NCBI RefSeq assembly: GCF_032854445.1
Contig: NC_088295.1
Location: forward strand, 56,277,249-56,341,248
Direction of reading: 5' to 3'
Source: Liolophura sinensis
Taxonomy: Eukaryota > Mollusca > Polyplacophora > Chitonida > Chitonidae
Length of the DNA: 64,000 nt
The notes beneath the pieces were generated by a model. It saw nothing but the letters and a program-made list of their open reading frames with translations, did not search any database and was not told the DNA's origin. Shown here piece by piece: positions 1 to 12,615 of this stretch. A program made the translations under genes and the position numbers. Positions within the stretch are counted from its first letter, which is position 1; the number at the start of each line of letters is the position of its first letter.

Positions 1-1004
1 TCCACTAAAAATAATTTAACAGAACCCATTTAATCCGATATTTTGCATTTTGCCTGGAGCTGGGGAGGGAGATGCATGTAGCCTGAATATGCATTGTCGT
101 AACCCTTGGCTTTTGTTGTTGTTTCATTGAAATGACGATCACGACGAAAGAGTGACGTACGCTCACATATTATTCCTGGTACAGTTGTGGCAAACTGACG
201 ACTTTATCTGCGCAACACAAAGACCCATTAGATTTACACAAAATGCGATCGCTGTGGGTTCAATTCTCGACTATCATCCTGTGTCATTGAGTGTACATGT
301 GCTGAGGGCCTTCAGACAAACCCCGTAAACGTCTACACTTCGACATGTTGACTTCAGGAGGTGTCAAAGGCGGATACATGACAGTCGATCTCCAGAGTTT
401 TGCTTTTCAAAACTTGGACACTCAGCATCCTAGTGTACACAAAATGGCCAAGAACCTCTTGTGGGCGTGTAACATTGTACACACTCATCTCCATGCTTTA
501 AGCAATGTCACCAGGGTTTGAAATCCCCACGTGCTTCTACGAAACAAAGACTAGTAGTTTTACTTTGCTTGTGTCTGAATTCCACAGTTTTACTCCGTTT
601 GAAAATGTAAAATCTGGATATTTTTACGGAGGTGCATTTTAAAAATAAGCACAGGTTATTAAGTCGGATAGTTTATTTTTCACCTTTGTTTCAGCCTTGG
701 TTGTGCCATAACCTAAGGCATTACTAAGCTATAGGCATAACTCCTGTACGCAGACCAGTGAGCTCAGTATAGGGATTAATGTTCATATTGTGACATGTGC
801 AGGACAAACCATTTGACTGTGAGAAGGTTAAGGCTTTGGTGGTTTGTATTAAATAATGTTTCGACAATCACGCACGTGATCTTCGAATACATACCTGGAA
901 CGTTCGTTATTCGGCTGAAGATTGGTTTCTGAATGTCTCAATCGACGCTTCGATTGACAAGCGTACAAGAAAGTTTTGACACTCAGTTTAAGTCTAAGTA
1001 TATT

Positions 1005-1256
1005 TATTGATTTATTTATTTGATTGGTGATTTCCCCGTTACTAAAAATTGTGGCAGTTCCCAGCATCAAGGTGGGGGAAATGAAAACCCGGCACTGCCA
1101 GGGGGAAACCGATGACTATCTACAGGTTGCTGGTGGACCTTTCCGTATAGGATCGGAGAGGAAGCGTGAGCTGGACTTAATCTCACCGCGACCACTGGTT
1201 AGAGGCTACCAAGTGATAATGTTGCACCAACACGCTAATCACTAGGCCGAGGAGAC
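1005..1256 (-). mobile_element. SINE, minus orientation (unit 1)
   Basis: AAATAAATAAATA tail (seen as tttatttattt) at the left, internal gaaaacccggcactgccagg block, and a head near 1250 reading ggcctagtgattagcgtgtt on the minus strand, tRNA-like. It sits downstream of the copy 1 gene. Orthologues lie at about 22,860-23,113 and 54,853-55,109. Confidence 0.7.
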
Positions 1257-1915
1257 TCCTAAAATAAGAGTATGTGAACATGAATAACAGCAGTCATGTA
1301 GTGGAAATGCTGCGATCTGACTCAAACTTCTAAGTATCTCCTGCTTTCAGTCCACTTAAAATATGTAAGCTTATGTTCAGTCATCAAGTGCATAACAACA
1401 GGAAACGTGGTCCATATGAAATGTAAGATAAGCCTTTACATGCAAATTACCAGAAGTACGACCCAAAACCTCGACGCATGAAGTTGGTAGTTTTCATATT
1501 ACCTGCCTGTTTCCCAATGGATGTGAAGACATTCGTTATGGTTTTGTTTTGACATTAAATGAGCTTATTTGTTTTAAAACACGCCTTATTTTTTACTCGT
1601 CTTGCTTAAATTCCAGAAACACCCCTTCGTAATTTATGGAGATATAGGAGAAATAACCGGGCATGTAAAACGTCATGCACATTTTGATAATAGAACACAG
1701 AATTTATCAAATTACAACTGTGAGACAGGATATATACATATAAACAAAATGATGCACAGAAAATTTGAGAAGGATAGTATATAGTCGTATGTTTTCATAC
1801 AGTAACTAAATATTGCATAGTATCCCAAATTACATGATGAGTTAACCAACAATGCAACAGGTGAGTCAACTGTGGAGAGTTGAGATCCATGCTTGCAAAC
1901 CTAGAGATACTTGGA

Positions 1916-1921
1916 TTTATT
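1916..1921 (-). terminator. Possible polyadenylation signal of copy 1
   Basis: AATAAA on the minus strand about 425 bp after the stop codon. The same hexamer sits in copy 3 at 55771-55776. The segment carrying it is deleted from unit 2. Confidence 0.35.
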
Positions 1922-2344
1922 TATGAGCTTTGTAGACGTATAAAAATTATTCAAAAGCAGTGAAATAATGTAGTATACACAAAACATTTTCCAAGAAGTT
2001 AAAAGGATGGGAACTTGGTTTCTAAAAGTCTTAATTTCCAATAATCGAATTTGAGTTGGACTCTTTGGGAAATCTTCTTGATCAATAAACCACTTAATTG
2101 CAGGCCGGCGAATGTGTATAGGGCGAGTCCTCAAAAGCAAACGTGATAGGACAGAACGAATTGAATAGGTAATATTCCAAAAGCCAACTGAATGCAGTAA
2201 GGAAAGTGTTTTCAGTCCTTGATGTACGTGGTCCAACTACAAACGTCAAAAAGACACATTTCTTTTCATGGAACAGCTTTTGAACTACTTATACTGCCAT
2301 TGTCACAATCCCTTACGTTCACAAGTCACCACTCTCGCTGTCAG

Positions 2345-2879
2345 TCAAGCGTCCAGATCTTGTTTTGCGCGTGTGTTAGCCCTGTTCAGAACATCATAAG
2401 GATTAGCCTCGGTCTCAGTCCTGGCAGGAACTGCCCTGCCTCGATGCAACTGATTATACGTCATGTCGACGTCAACATTTCCCGTGACAGCGCCAATAAC
2501 GTTATCAGAACTGCTCTCACCGTAAGAGTGTCTGACCACGTGATCGTAATCTCCATGCACTTTAAAATGTGCAGCTTCCCCTTGTACTCGGTCGTAGTCG
2601 CCATGGTGATTTGTTCCTGCGGCGGACCCAACCGAGAATGCGGCGTCTCCTGAAGTGTTGGCCGCTCTTCCGGTTTTGTTCACCTTGGAGTACAAGTCGC
2701 TGACATTCGTCTCTGCAGCACGATTCCAGGGTGTGCCATTGTCGTCTCTCTCAAGCTGGTACAGCGAGTATCGGGAGTTAATGTTGTCGTAACCAGCGTT
2801 GGGTCGGCTGACGATCTGTGCCTCCGTGACGTCATCATCACGGTTTTCTGTTTGAAGAATGCGAGGCTTCTCTGCGGAC
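2345..2879 (-). CDS. Cytoplasmic tail exon of copy 1, multi-tyrosine
   Basis: About 177 residues after the WKRR stop-transfer sequence; the acceptor is gtttttgtcag. Tyrosine motifs in order: YDNI (also Y-x-N, a Grb2-type site), YSLYQL, YSKV, YDRV, YDHV, YNQL, YDVL. Six fit Y-x-x-hydrophobic, usable by SH2 domains or endocytic adaptors. Spacings do not make a strict ITAM, and residues at -2 do not make strict ITIMs. No kinase or TIR domain is visible. The ends at the same stop codon are shared by copies 2 (24073-24607) and 3 (56207-56741). Confidence 0.78.
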
Positions 2880-5800
2880 CTGACAAAAACAAACAAACGA
2901 AATCCATAGATGACTTTGGCATTTAAAAGCCTACAAACTCTTAGGGTCTAAGTTTTTCAGTGGCAAGGTGATTTTGTCCAAGGCAGACGATGCGCGGTTT
3001 CAATACCGACCTTGAGCAGAGACGATAAATTCTTCCGCTCCTATTTTTCACGTGGCATTGGTGACAAAAAGTGGTCGAGGTTCCTCGTGTCAATGTCTTA
3101 GTTCGTGGAACACAGCTTGTCTTCATCCAATATAACCAAGTTTCTACGTCACGGATGGGAAAGTTCGTCAATAACTTGCCTAAGGTCGATGGGGAAAAAT
3201 GGCATTATAATTATGACGAATTCTTGTGTAAGGCCGTAGTTTGCAAGTTTTACTTTCCACTATAGTCCTTCAGACACCACAAAAAGTTTTCAGCACAGAG
3301 GAACATAGGAGAAATTTACTAACTGAAGACAAATGTTATAACCAGAATGTTTTGACCTAGATCAAAAATTGATTAACGTTCCAATTTTGATGTTACGAAA
3401 ATCTGGAGGAAAAATGGAATTACCGTCTTTTCCAGAGGAACACGAGTAGAACCACAATCAGAACACACACCACCAGTCCTCCGATAACCCCGCCCACAAT
3501 AGCACCGGTATCTGGGGAGAAAGAGAAACTTATAGGGCAAACTTGACCAAACTTCTGAAAATCACTCCTACAGTCTTTGGGTAATATACGAGTCTTTACA
3601 ACCGTACCTGAGAAGAAATCTGTTCAAGATAACGAGAATTCTACTATGGATAATACCAAGTTTTGTAAACATTTCGACATTACACCTAATATCACATGTG
3701 GCTATAAACATGGGTATACAGTTTGACACAGTTTTGCACGTTTTGGGAGAGATCTGTCAAAATCAGACTGTTTAGGAAAGAGTCACCACTGAACTATATG
3801 AAATGCAATGATTCGTGGCAAATGAAACTTGTACAGTAGAACTGTAAACACTGTGTCTTCTATCTAGTCAATAGAGTGCAGCACATAAGGCTTTCCTGAA
3901 ATTTTATGCTGTATACCCTATTTATTTTCACCAAATTTAGAAAATCAAACCTTACTGTTCACATTCATATTGTTGGCTTTAAGGATATAAGGATAGGACA
4001 TAAAAGAGCGCTCTGGGGCCGGTTGTTCAAAAGATTATTCAAAGTTAAGCTAATTAACATGTCATTTGTACATGTTCTCGCTTTCACTGCTTGTGAGGCC
4101 TTAGTGACAATAAGTCGTCGACGAAGCTCGTGTGGTCGTATATGCAGTCTAACATTCGTTGAAGCTCACTTGTCTTCCATCAATATATGGCGTTCATCAC
4201 ATTTGGGCAAGTTTGTTAGTAACTCGCCAAAGGTTAATGGTTTATGAGGGGCTCTCCAGTTTCCTCCACCCATAAAACTGACTTAAAACAATCATAATAG
4301 TGAAAAAGTCTTGCGTATTACGTCAGAAAATAATGGAATAAATAAATAAATACATGAGTCTCGGTTTATTTGTTTGATTGTTGTAAAATGCCATACTCAA
4401 AAATGTTTTGTTATAGAATTGGCTGCCCGTTTTACTGGTAGAAGAAACCGGAGGGCCCGGGATAAACCATCTACCTTTGGCTCGGTACTAACAAACTATC
4501 CATCATGTGACCTATACAGACAGCCAAATTGCATACCATAGTGACAGGAAACAAGTGGTCCTCAACAAGTCCTTGCCACCAAAACCCAACGATTCCTCAT
4601 AGCGGCAGAAGCGGCAAATTCCATGTCCAGGAATGAGCCTTGCTTTAGCCGCTGTTGGTGACTGTTTTATTACCAGCAGGAGGATCTAGTATTAAACATT
4701 TTGCGATCTGCATGGTACGACGACACTGCCACTATTTAACTGGGTCTTTTTAGCGTGCCATTTAGTTCCTCTTTTAAATGGGAGATATCACGAGTTGTAT
4801 TTTCCAAAGAGAGGCTGTTATTTGGCAGCGTGGTCTCGTATGAAGTCACGGTGGGTTGGTATGTCGTTGCTCAAAAACAAAAGAAAGTTGCCACTGCACC
4901 TAAACGGGGAATACTACTTATGTAAGGCTGAAATATATTTAATATGTTTAGTTTAGAAAATTATACGTTTTATCGATGAATTTTACCCCTATCTTTGAGT
5001 GAGACAGGGATTGTCTTGGAGTAAATTTACATTGGTTGGCTGATATACCTGTGTGTAATGCTTATTAGAAACAGACATCGTTTAAATCCGATCTGTTTTA
5101 TGATTGACATCTATTTAGAAGTCATTTATGGTGTTTTCATTACCTTTATTTATCTATTCGACCGTAATGCTCAAGAATTCAGTTTCATGGGTGGAGGAAA
5201 CAGGAGTGGCTGTGCAAAACCATAGTTATTAAGTGACCAATCTTGAGTGATTGCTGTCAAAGATAAAATAATTGGGCAAATTTGTTTCGAAAACTTAGTC
5301 TAAAAGAACGTTAACACAACCTGTAATAATTTGTATCAAACTGCTGTGCACGTGATATTTTAATAGGTAAATGCTGAGTATACTCAGTATACTGATTACA
5401 AGAAAGAATGGTTAACGGACCTTGCAGCACTGGTATATATACCCTATTTATAATAGCTCTACGAGTAAGTTTTACAATGTCCTATAGGTGCAGCTGAGCA
5501 ATATGTAGGAATTATTGTATAACTGCAGAAGATCATCTGTCATTGCTGCAGGAAACTCAGTTTTAAAAATATGTAAAGTCGATTTGTTTCTTTCTCGTTC
5601 AACTATAATAGGGGTCATACAATTAAAGACCAGAAATTTTAAGACCAGTAGCAGAAATCTAACTTACTGGATGTCTTTATTGAAGACAATTCTTCTGATC
5701 CTCTTGTTGAACCTGCTGAGATTGTTGTTGCTGCAAGAGGAGGGCAAGTCCCTGACAACAATAACAGTCGGTAATTTATACAAAAATTAAATCTAAAAAA

Positions 5801-8800
5801 AATGAAGTAAAAGAAATATGAATGGCGGCCCATGCGTGGATGTTGGCACCATCCTGATCGCATCTAACGCGGATCTTGATTGGCCGGTACATGTAGTCTC
5901 GTTTAGACCGTTTATGGCACTTTAGCCTTTCCTACACGCTAGCTATAAACATGACACGATGTATCTTCAGTTTGCTGACCTGTTAAGACAGGCGTGGTGA
6001 CGAGAAAACTATCAGTGAATGATCTTTCATTCGCTTCACTCACTGTCTTTCAAACCTGTAAAAACCTGACCTAGCCCAATGCATAATTCTGGCTTTTGTG
6101 TTTCACGACAAAGTCTATTAATGTCAGTGAAAATGTAAAAGTGAAAAGTCGTTACCACATTCCCGGACAACCGGAGATAATGTAATTTCTCACCAAAAGT
6201 TGTACTTATGTTATAAATTAGCCATTTGTGGTGCCTAAATTATCATGCATATGTTCTGTTATAATTATACACTATATTTATCTCTTACAATGACCCATTA
6301 TCTTGATTATGTGCGAATTAGTAATCAGGCCAGGAAGTAGGCTGTTTGTGAATACCCTTTTTTATTTCGGGAGAACAAACAAGGTTGGTGTCGAACAACG
6401 CGGCATTATGTGTAAACATTTACGTGTAAACGTTAGTGTATGTCGGAAAACCCTACGCAGATCATGGTCGGATCCTACACACATCATACGTGGATCCTAC
6501 GCCCATCATATGCGAATGGTACACCCATCTTGACTGTATGATCGAACAGTACTGTACATCTCAGTAGCCCAAAGTTCTTATATTACGACAAACGTGATAT
6601 TTGATAATCCGAAAATGGAGAGATGAAAAGGTTTTAGACTCTCCAGACACAGGTTCTCCAGATGGTACATCTTATCTGGACCTACATTTGTACAAAGACC
6701 AGAAGGGTTTCCTCTCTCGCAGACTTTACGACAACAGGGATAATTTCAATTTTGATATTGTAAATTATCCTTACTTGGACAGCAATATGCCGAAAGGTCC
6801 TGCATGTGGCGTGTACACATCTTGCCTAGAAGCATTTGTCAGATCTTGAGTGTTGTGTGAGGATTTCAATCAACTTTACAAGTTATAACTGCAAAAACTA
6901 GTATATCACGGTTATTAAATTAAACGCCTTCACTTCAAGTTTCTTAAGTTTTACAATACATTTCTCTTGTACGTAAATACAGATAGAGCGTCCAGAATCT
7001 CTGACACTGTGCTTCATGATTGTGTCTAATTCCGCTTAACCGGAGAATGAATACTCATCGTGCTGAATCAAATCACCGCGTTGCAATCAGGGCGCAACTG
7101 AGATACATATCTTGTTATCGACAACTGATATTCTTGCATGGTACACGATTTGAATACTGATTTCACTCAGTCGCCTAGAACATACCTTGCGTCTTTCCTA
7201 CTTTATTGAAAACTGTTGGCTGCTTCTCTTTGTATGATTTCGTCCTATTTTCGTACTTTATATAATTTCTTGGGAACTAGCCATGCGACTACTGACCCGG
7301 AACACCCCTATGAGTTGACGGCTGGTATACGATTATCTGTTTCGACGCATAGATTACAATGGTAAAACACGTTTTCAAATAGTTCTACTGAACTTCAAAA
7401 GTAAAAACAGTCAAAACTATTTTTGTTTAAACATTTTAGTCATAGGGACAAAATTTACCTAAGGGGCACTCGCCATTAAAAAGGTCATTTGCCGATAACA
7501 TACACGAGAAATAACTTGGAATGCTGTGGGAGACACCATTTCCTTCAAACGAGAGCGAAAACAGAAAAAAACGTGTCTGTAGTGGTTTTGAGATAACGGA
7601 ATATCGGAATCAACAACGCCGAATTAATTAGTTGGGAGTGTCAGATGTTTATTTCGTGCACCCTACGTCGATAAAGTATTCTTGGACAACCACTCAGATA
7701 AAACAATACAGCGCAGTACATGCCCCGTGGAAATATGTTCCTATCGCTCACTGATTATCAGAGTTCCCTGACGATGCAAAAACAGCCCCGCTCACCAGAG
7801 CAGCTGTGCACTACCCGAGCCGTAAAACTCAACACTGAGATCTGCCCGGTCCGAAATTTGACTCGAAACCAGCAAGAGCGGAACAACAAAAATAACCCAA
7901 CAAACTAAAACCGTGAAGACCCGTCACATATGAAATTGAAATTAACATCACTGCACTTTTAAACCTAATTTTTCTCTGAATGGTACCACAGGAGGTTTGT
8001 AAAGTACTAGTTTTAAAGCATTTACATGAATATTTGGAACAATGTTGCTGACAGGAGATTGAATTTCATTGATTATATGTGATCATTTGTCAACTATCAC
8101 AATGTCGTCCCTACTCCATAGTTTAACTCTCCATGCTGTAGGCCTTTGTATTGCAGCTGAAAATTATCTATTCGTATGTATTCAAAATAACTCAGCGAAA
8201 CTGTTAATTCTTTAGTGTCAACAGAATTTAATTGCTTGCTGAAAATACTTACCGGAAGAAGTGCATGTGTATGTGATCGATCTCACGCTGCTGAATGTGG
8301 ATATGTGACCGAGACGTACACACGGGTCAGCTACTAGTCTCGGACTGGAGATATGAAGATCACACTGGCCTAGGCCAGTACAATTTTGCTGTAACTCATG
8401 GCGGTCATCGTTTGTATTTCTAACCCAGCTACATCGGCTTGTGTTACCACGGCAACATCGGTCATCCACAGGGGCTGATATAAGACGAGGACAAAGTTGG
8501 TCGTTTGGATCCCATTGGTAAAACTTGACCTCTAATATACAGATCTGAGCCCCCTCGTCACACTCTAATTTGTTGTGTGTTTGACTGAAAACTGATGATC
8601 CGTGACAGGCCTCGGAGATAATGACTGAAAAATATAAACAAGAATTGTATATCAACATGAAAGTGTAAAAATGTGTGATTCTACACACACAAAAAAGAAA
8701 GGAACAAATCATGCAGGAAGAACAGAACAGTCTGTATAGCCTGTGTGGGTCAGATGGAAGCACCTTAATCTAGCTCATTAGTCAAACAGTTGTATCGCAC

Positions 8801-9866
8801 CAGTGGAAACACCTCCACGTGTATGTGTTGAAAATCGGGTGAGTCGGGGGAGGAGGGTGGGGTGGGGTGGTGTGTTGTAGGGGAGCCCAATAATATATGA
8901 GTGAAATATTTTTAGTACGGCATTAAAAAATAAATTGTACAGCACAGATATTGGTGTTATTACACCACACGGCAATATGTACGACATTAACTGCTGGTGT
9001 ATTATTTCATACCCTGACCATATAATGCTGGCAGCCGTCGTTTACGCGAAACATTATTAAGTGCGGCGTAAAACACCCATAAATACATATCGTTACACAA
9101 CATGGTGTAACAGGTTCGTCATGCGCACTGATGAAGGGCGGTGTTTATCTATGAGCCCTGTCCCATACACGTTATGGTCATCAGTGGAATGTTTTTCAGA
9201 ACCACAATTAAACAACTACTTAAATATACTACTTAAGAAAGCTCTGTGTTTTTTTGTTGTTTTTTTGTTGTTGTTGTTGTTGTTTCCTTTTTTTTGTTTG
9301 TTTGTTTTTTTTTGGCGCGATTCTTCAGTCACGTAAGCTTGTATTTGGTTTGGTAACGTCTACACAGTAGACATAAATTTACGTCAGACTTGGCCGGCCC
9401 ATTTATGATCAGCGTAAGATCCTGTACATATTTATCACCATTCAGAGAAAATTCTATTGATTTGATTGGTTGAAATGCCAAACATTCAAGATCGAATATG
9501 AAAGGGTAGATCAGTTTTTATATACCCCTGCAATCAAAGCGTCAGGCTCGGATGTATCCCCAGAATCAAGGCGAAACGCGTAGATGTAAAATGTAAACAA
9601 AAAGGGAGACAACTTTGAACAAACTTCGTCCGTTAATATTTTCATCTGCTTCGCCTGGGAAAAATATTATCGACATCAGCCAAATATCTACGCGTAAACC
9701 CCCGGAAGGCCGTCATATAACTAATAATATATGCACATGTATATTGTGACACCCACCTTCTAAGACACTTACCTTCACTATCTACGAAACATACTTGCAG
9801 TCCAGCTGTCAGAATTGTCAGGAAGATTGGCATATACATGGACGGTTGTCCTCTAATAAGACACAT
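2345..9866 (-). CDS. SUEL-lectin-like transmembrane receptor, copy 1 (six exons)
   Basis: Predicted single-pass surface receptor of about 427 residues. Exons on the minus strand, 5' to 3': 9866-9773 (signal peptide), 8624-8253 (lectin-like domain), 5751-5668 (Ser/Thr stalk), 4869-4759 (Thr-rich stalk), 3511-3424 (transmembrane, ending WKRR), 2879-2345 (cytoplasmic tail and stop). Junctions follow GT-AG and phases run 1-1-1-1-2 without a break, except that the fourth exon has GC instead of GT at its donor and a weaker GAG acceptor. That exon is phase 1-1, so skipping it would keep frame. The start at 9866 is preferred over an in-frame ATG at 9890 because the distal ATG is GTG in unit 3. The lectin exon has 11 Cys, an N-glycosylation site in NTSRC and a DPC motif, but not the usual YGR sugar-contact motif, so ligand binding is open. 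A possible polyadenylation signal lies at 1916-1921. Exon structure is inferred from conservation between three copies, not transcripts. Confidence 0.8.
4370..4690 (-). mobile_element. Diverged SINE-like repeat (unit 1)
   Basis: Left end has the tttgattgttgtaaaatgcc tail-type sequence, followed by the accggagggcccgggataaac block shared with other molluscan dispersed repeats. Orthologues lie at about 26,025-26,330 and 57,835-58,145. It sits in the intron before the transmembrane exon. Confidence 0.5.
6601..6849 (+). mobile_element. Retroelement reverse-transcriptase C-terminal fragment (unit 1)
   Basis: Open frame with SYLDLHLYKDQKG, LYDNRDNFNFDIVNYPYLD and GPACGVYTS, a pattern typical of the region after the catalytic domain in molluscan and amphioxus retroelement polyproteins (LYDKRDDFNF.IVN.PFL). 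No catalytic motif or upstream part is present, so it is a dead fragment. It lies in the intron between the lectin and stalk exons of copy 1, opposite in strand. Confidence 0.65.
8253..8624 (-). CDS. Lectin-like exon of copy 1 (SUEL/rhamnose-binding-lectin type)
   Basis: Acceptor ...tttttcag, donor G|gtaagt, phase 1 to 1, 372 bp. Seen in order: ACHG, LECDE, QICI, DRCC, NTSRCSWVR, NCT, QCDL, ADPC, SVRSITYTC. The LxC..G..I opening, the xCxL..DPC block and the closing hydrophobic-Y-x-C strand follow the SUEL domain. The YGR motif of sugar-binding family members is replaced by FYQW. Two sequons (NTS, NCT) are kept in all three copies. Confidence 0.78.
9005..9095 (+). repeat. SINE 3'-domain fragment (unit 1)
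   Basis: Reads gctggcagccgtcgtttacg then aagtgcggcgtaaaacaccc and ataaatac, the 3' end of a SINE with its 5' part lost. Copies lie at 31,197-31,258 and 61,388-61,450. It is in the first intron of the lectin receptor gene, antisense to it. Confidence 0.6.
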
Positions 9867-11384
9867 CTTGAAGTTTTCACATCTGTTCACCCCGAGGAAA
9901 GATACAAGTCTTTGGAATGAACGTAAACGGCGAATGTATACGTATTAGCTAGTAATCAGGACGACTGGCTGAACACCTGCGTAATCAAAAAAAAAAAAAA
10001 AAACACAGACAGAGTTGTACATCAAGAAGGGTTTGTCATCAGCCTATTTTCGTCAGAAATATGATCACAGGTGCCTCGTAAGACAACAGAAGAAAACTCA
10101 GCTAAATGTGCCTCCACCCTCCACCCTCCACCCTCTGGTATATCACGGGCGACTCTGTGTGCTTGCAGAACGTGGTCCCTGTGACAAATCCCGTCCCCCT
10201 CACTGATCTGTTACTACTGCTTTTCGGGAAGCAGAGCTTAATAAAGAGTCCAGCATGTCAATGCGGCTAAATGCTAGAACACCCACGTCTTTCATGTACA
10301 CAAACTCGCATATGTATGTAAGCCGGATGGGCCCAGGCTGTCTTTCCTATACACACTTTCTCCAAACCAGGAAGTTCGACATCTAAGCGACCCTACGAAA
10401 TTTAGTCAAGAGTCATGCAGCCCAGGAGGACAACGCGATATTCTGAAAACTTTCTATAGACATCCCAGCCACATTTAGTCAGGAATATCGTAGTCTGAAT
10501 CTGGCATTGTCAACTGAATTTTGTGTCCTCTCCCAAACCCCGTTTACTCCATCATTTTTCCGCCAAATCTAATTGAGTTTCGACCAAATTTCATATAGTG
10601 GATTGGTTGTCGGCTTAATCATGACTTAAAAGTGAACATAAAGTCATCCACTATATATACATAAAAAACATGATATAGGACAGTTATCCGAGAAAAATAT
10701 GTAAAAAGTTCTACGAAGTTTTGAAAGCCGAAAAGATGAAGTTCAGCACTGCAAATATGACACTGATGGACAATTCATTCTGAGCAGCCATGCTGCAGGT
10801 GCCCTTATGGACTGTGCCAATCTCTAGCGCTGAAAGCGTCACGCGATAAATGGCTGTCACGTCAAAAACCCCATTAGCTCTCTATTGTCGATTTTTAGGT
10901 TGGGTTGATCGTTAAACTGATGCATTTTGGACCACATATATATGAGCAGCTAAACGAGAACGTCACAATATCTACATGTTGGGCAGGATATTACAGTAAC
11001 TTGTAAGGATAATCGGGCAAGAAAACCGCCTCGGGAGAGTCACTGCTTGAGGAAAAATATTTTGACTTTGCATTATCTTTCCACACAAAGTTATATTTAT
11101 TACGAAAATATCCCCCCAAATTAAAAATTCAGGTAAATTCCCTGAAATCGATACAGCCAGCTAGGTCAAATACTTACACCCATGTAGGACGAGGACGAGC
11201 AGGACGACTAAAACACGACGCCTGTGTCCACGAACATCGCTCTGACCGAGCAATAGAACATTTCCGGAATACTACTTTATCAACTTATTGAGCTTTAGTG
11301 CCTGACTTTATGTTCACTTTAAGAAGGGTATATTCTCTGTGCGAAATAAATACCCTTTTTGCGTGTTAGTTTGTTTCTTTTGTT

Positions 11385-11715
11385 GTTAATAACGTCATGC
11401 ACACTGAAGAATTTTCCTTTTATATGATGGTGGTCAATTTTATGCGATGAGGAAACTACAGTGTCCGGTGTAAACCACCGACCTTTGGCAAGTTGCTGAC
11501 GTACTATCCAACATGTTACCCACAGATGTGCTCACCATACTGGTTGACGACAAGTGTTCTTCAAGAAAGTTTGGTGCCACTAAGACCCAAAGTACAGTGA
11601 GAGAGGGGGAAATCAGTAAATTCCATGCTCCAACTATCAGTCTCGTTTTCTTCCTCCGCAACTGTTTTATTACGAAGTGCAAGTTAGTGACGGACATGTG
11701 GTGTACGCTCACATA
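11385..11715. repeat. Dispersed-repeat-like segment (unit 1)
   Basis: Contains the gtgtaaaccaccgacctttgg block of molluscan SINE-like repeats. It is duplicated at about 33,850-34,195. Open frames over it on both strands are by-products. Confidence 0.45.
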
Positions 11716-12615
11716 CACCATGTGCTTTCAGCGAAGATTACACTATATGCAAACGGCACAATGCGTGCTGCAGGCTTTGTGACCAAAGCCCAAAAATTGT
11801 GAGAGCAGGCAAATCTAATCATTCCCTGCTCAAAGCTTCGTAATTCAAGCGCCTTTAACAATTAGTGCTATAAAAAACATGAAAACATGGTTAAAAGCGC
11901 GACATTTAGAGGAATGACTCCTTCTGGAACCAGATCGACACTGAATGTCATCTAAATCTCGAAATGTACACTACAACTCCAACTTTACATCATTTTTAAC
12001 TTTCCATTAACCTGTTTTCTAATCTGAAAAAAGTAAGACATTCTGGCGAAATTTGGAGGACAGCGCCAGATTCGAACGTGATTCTGTCGTGATTTCGTGT
12101 CCCCTGAGATGAATTCGTGATCTTATTTCAGAGCACGCCATTCCTGTACATCTCGTTTTATTCATCAAATTACGCCGTAAAATTTGGGTTCATCTTGCCA
12201 GCTAGAATATACATGTATAATGTCCCAGTTTCTAACTCGAGCTCAAATTTGGAAAATCAAATCATTTATTTTGAGGAGAATGCAACATTTGGACGACCTG
12301 AAGACGAAATGCGATATTCTGACAAGATTAAGTGGAGAGTCGATGTGTTCTGCGAGATATGGTCGAGAATTGGTCGAGGATTGGTTGAGGTTTGGTGGAA
12401 AAGTGAAAAGATCAGGAGATCAAGTGAAAAGAGATATTCCATTGAATGTCGTTCGGATTTGATCAGAATGAGATGTTGAGGTTCTCATCTCGACCGAATC
12501 TTTTTTAAATTTCGTAGTGTCGTTTGAACATCACGGTTTTTGGTTTAAAGCAAATTTGCTCAGGAAGTCAAACATGAAAGTGACCCCATGGAGCGGCTGT
12601 GACAAGAACAAATCT

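Noticed and set aside
1901-2236. 111-residue minus-strand open frame downstream of copy 1
   Set aside because: It lies in the likely 3' UTR, is shortened in units 2 and 3, and has no recognisable domain.
3006-3035. Possible micro-exon between the transmembrane and tail exons (SGRIYRLCSR frame, flanked by AG and GT in copies 1 and 3)
   Set aside because: Copy 2 has ATTGG where the acceptor AG should be, there is no pyrimidine tract, and the transmembrane exon already joins the tail exon in frame.
11170-11275. Signal-peptide-like minus-strand stretch (VLVVLLVLVLHG) before a gtgtaagt donor
   Set aside because: No ATG in that frame, and the unit 2 copy has an indel that changes the frame, so it is not conserved as coding.
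12117-12480. Open frames shared by units 1 and 3 (120 and 94 residues)
   Set aside because: The unit 3 frame is truncated by indels and no domain, start context or splice structure is seen.
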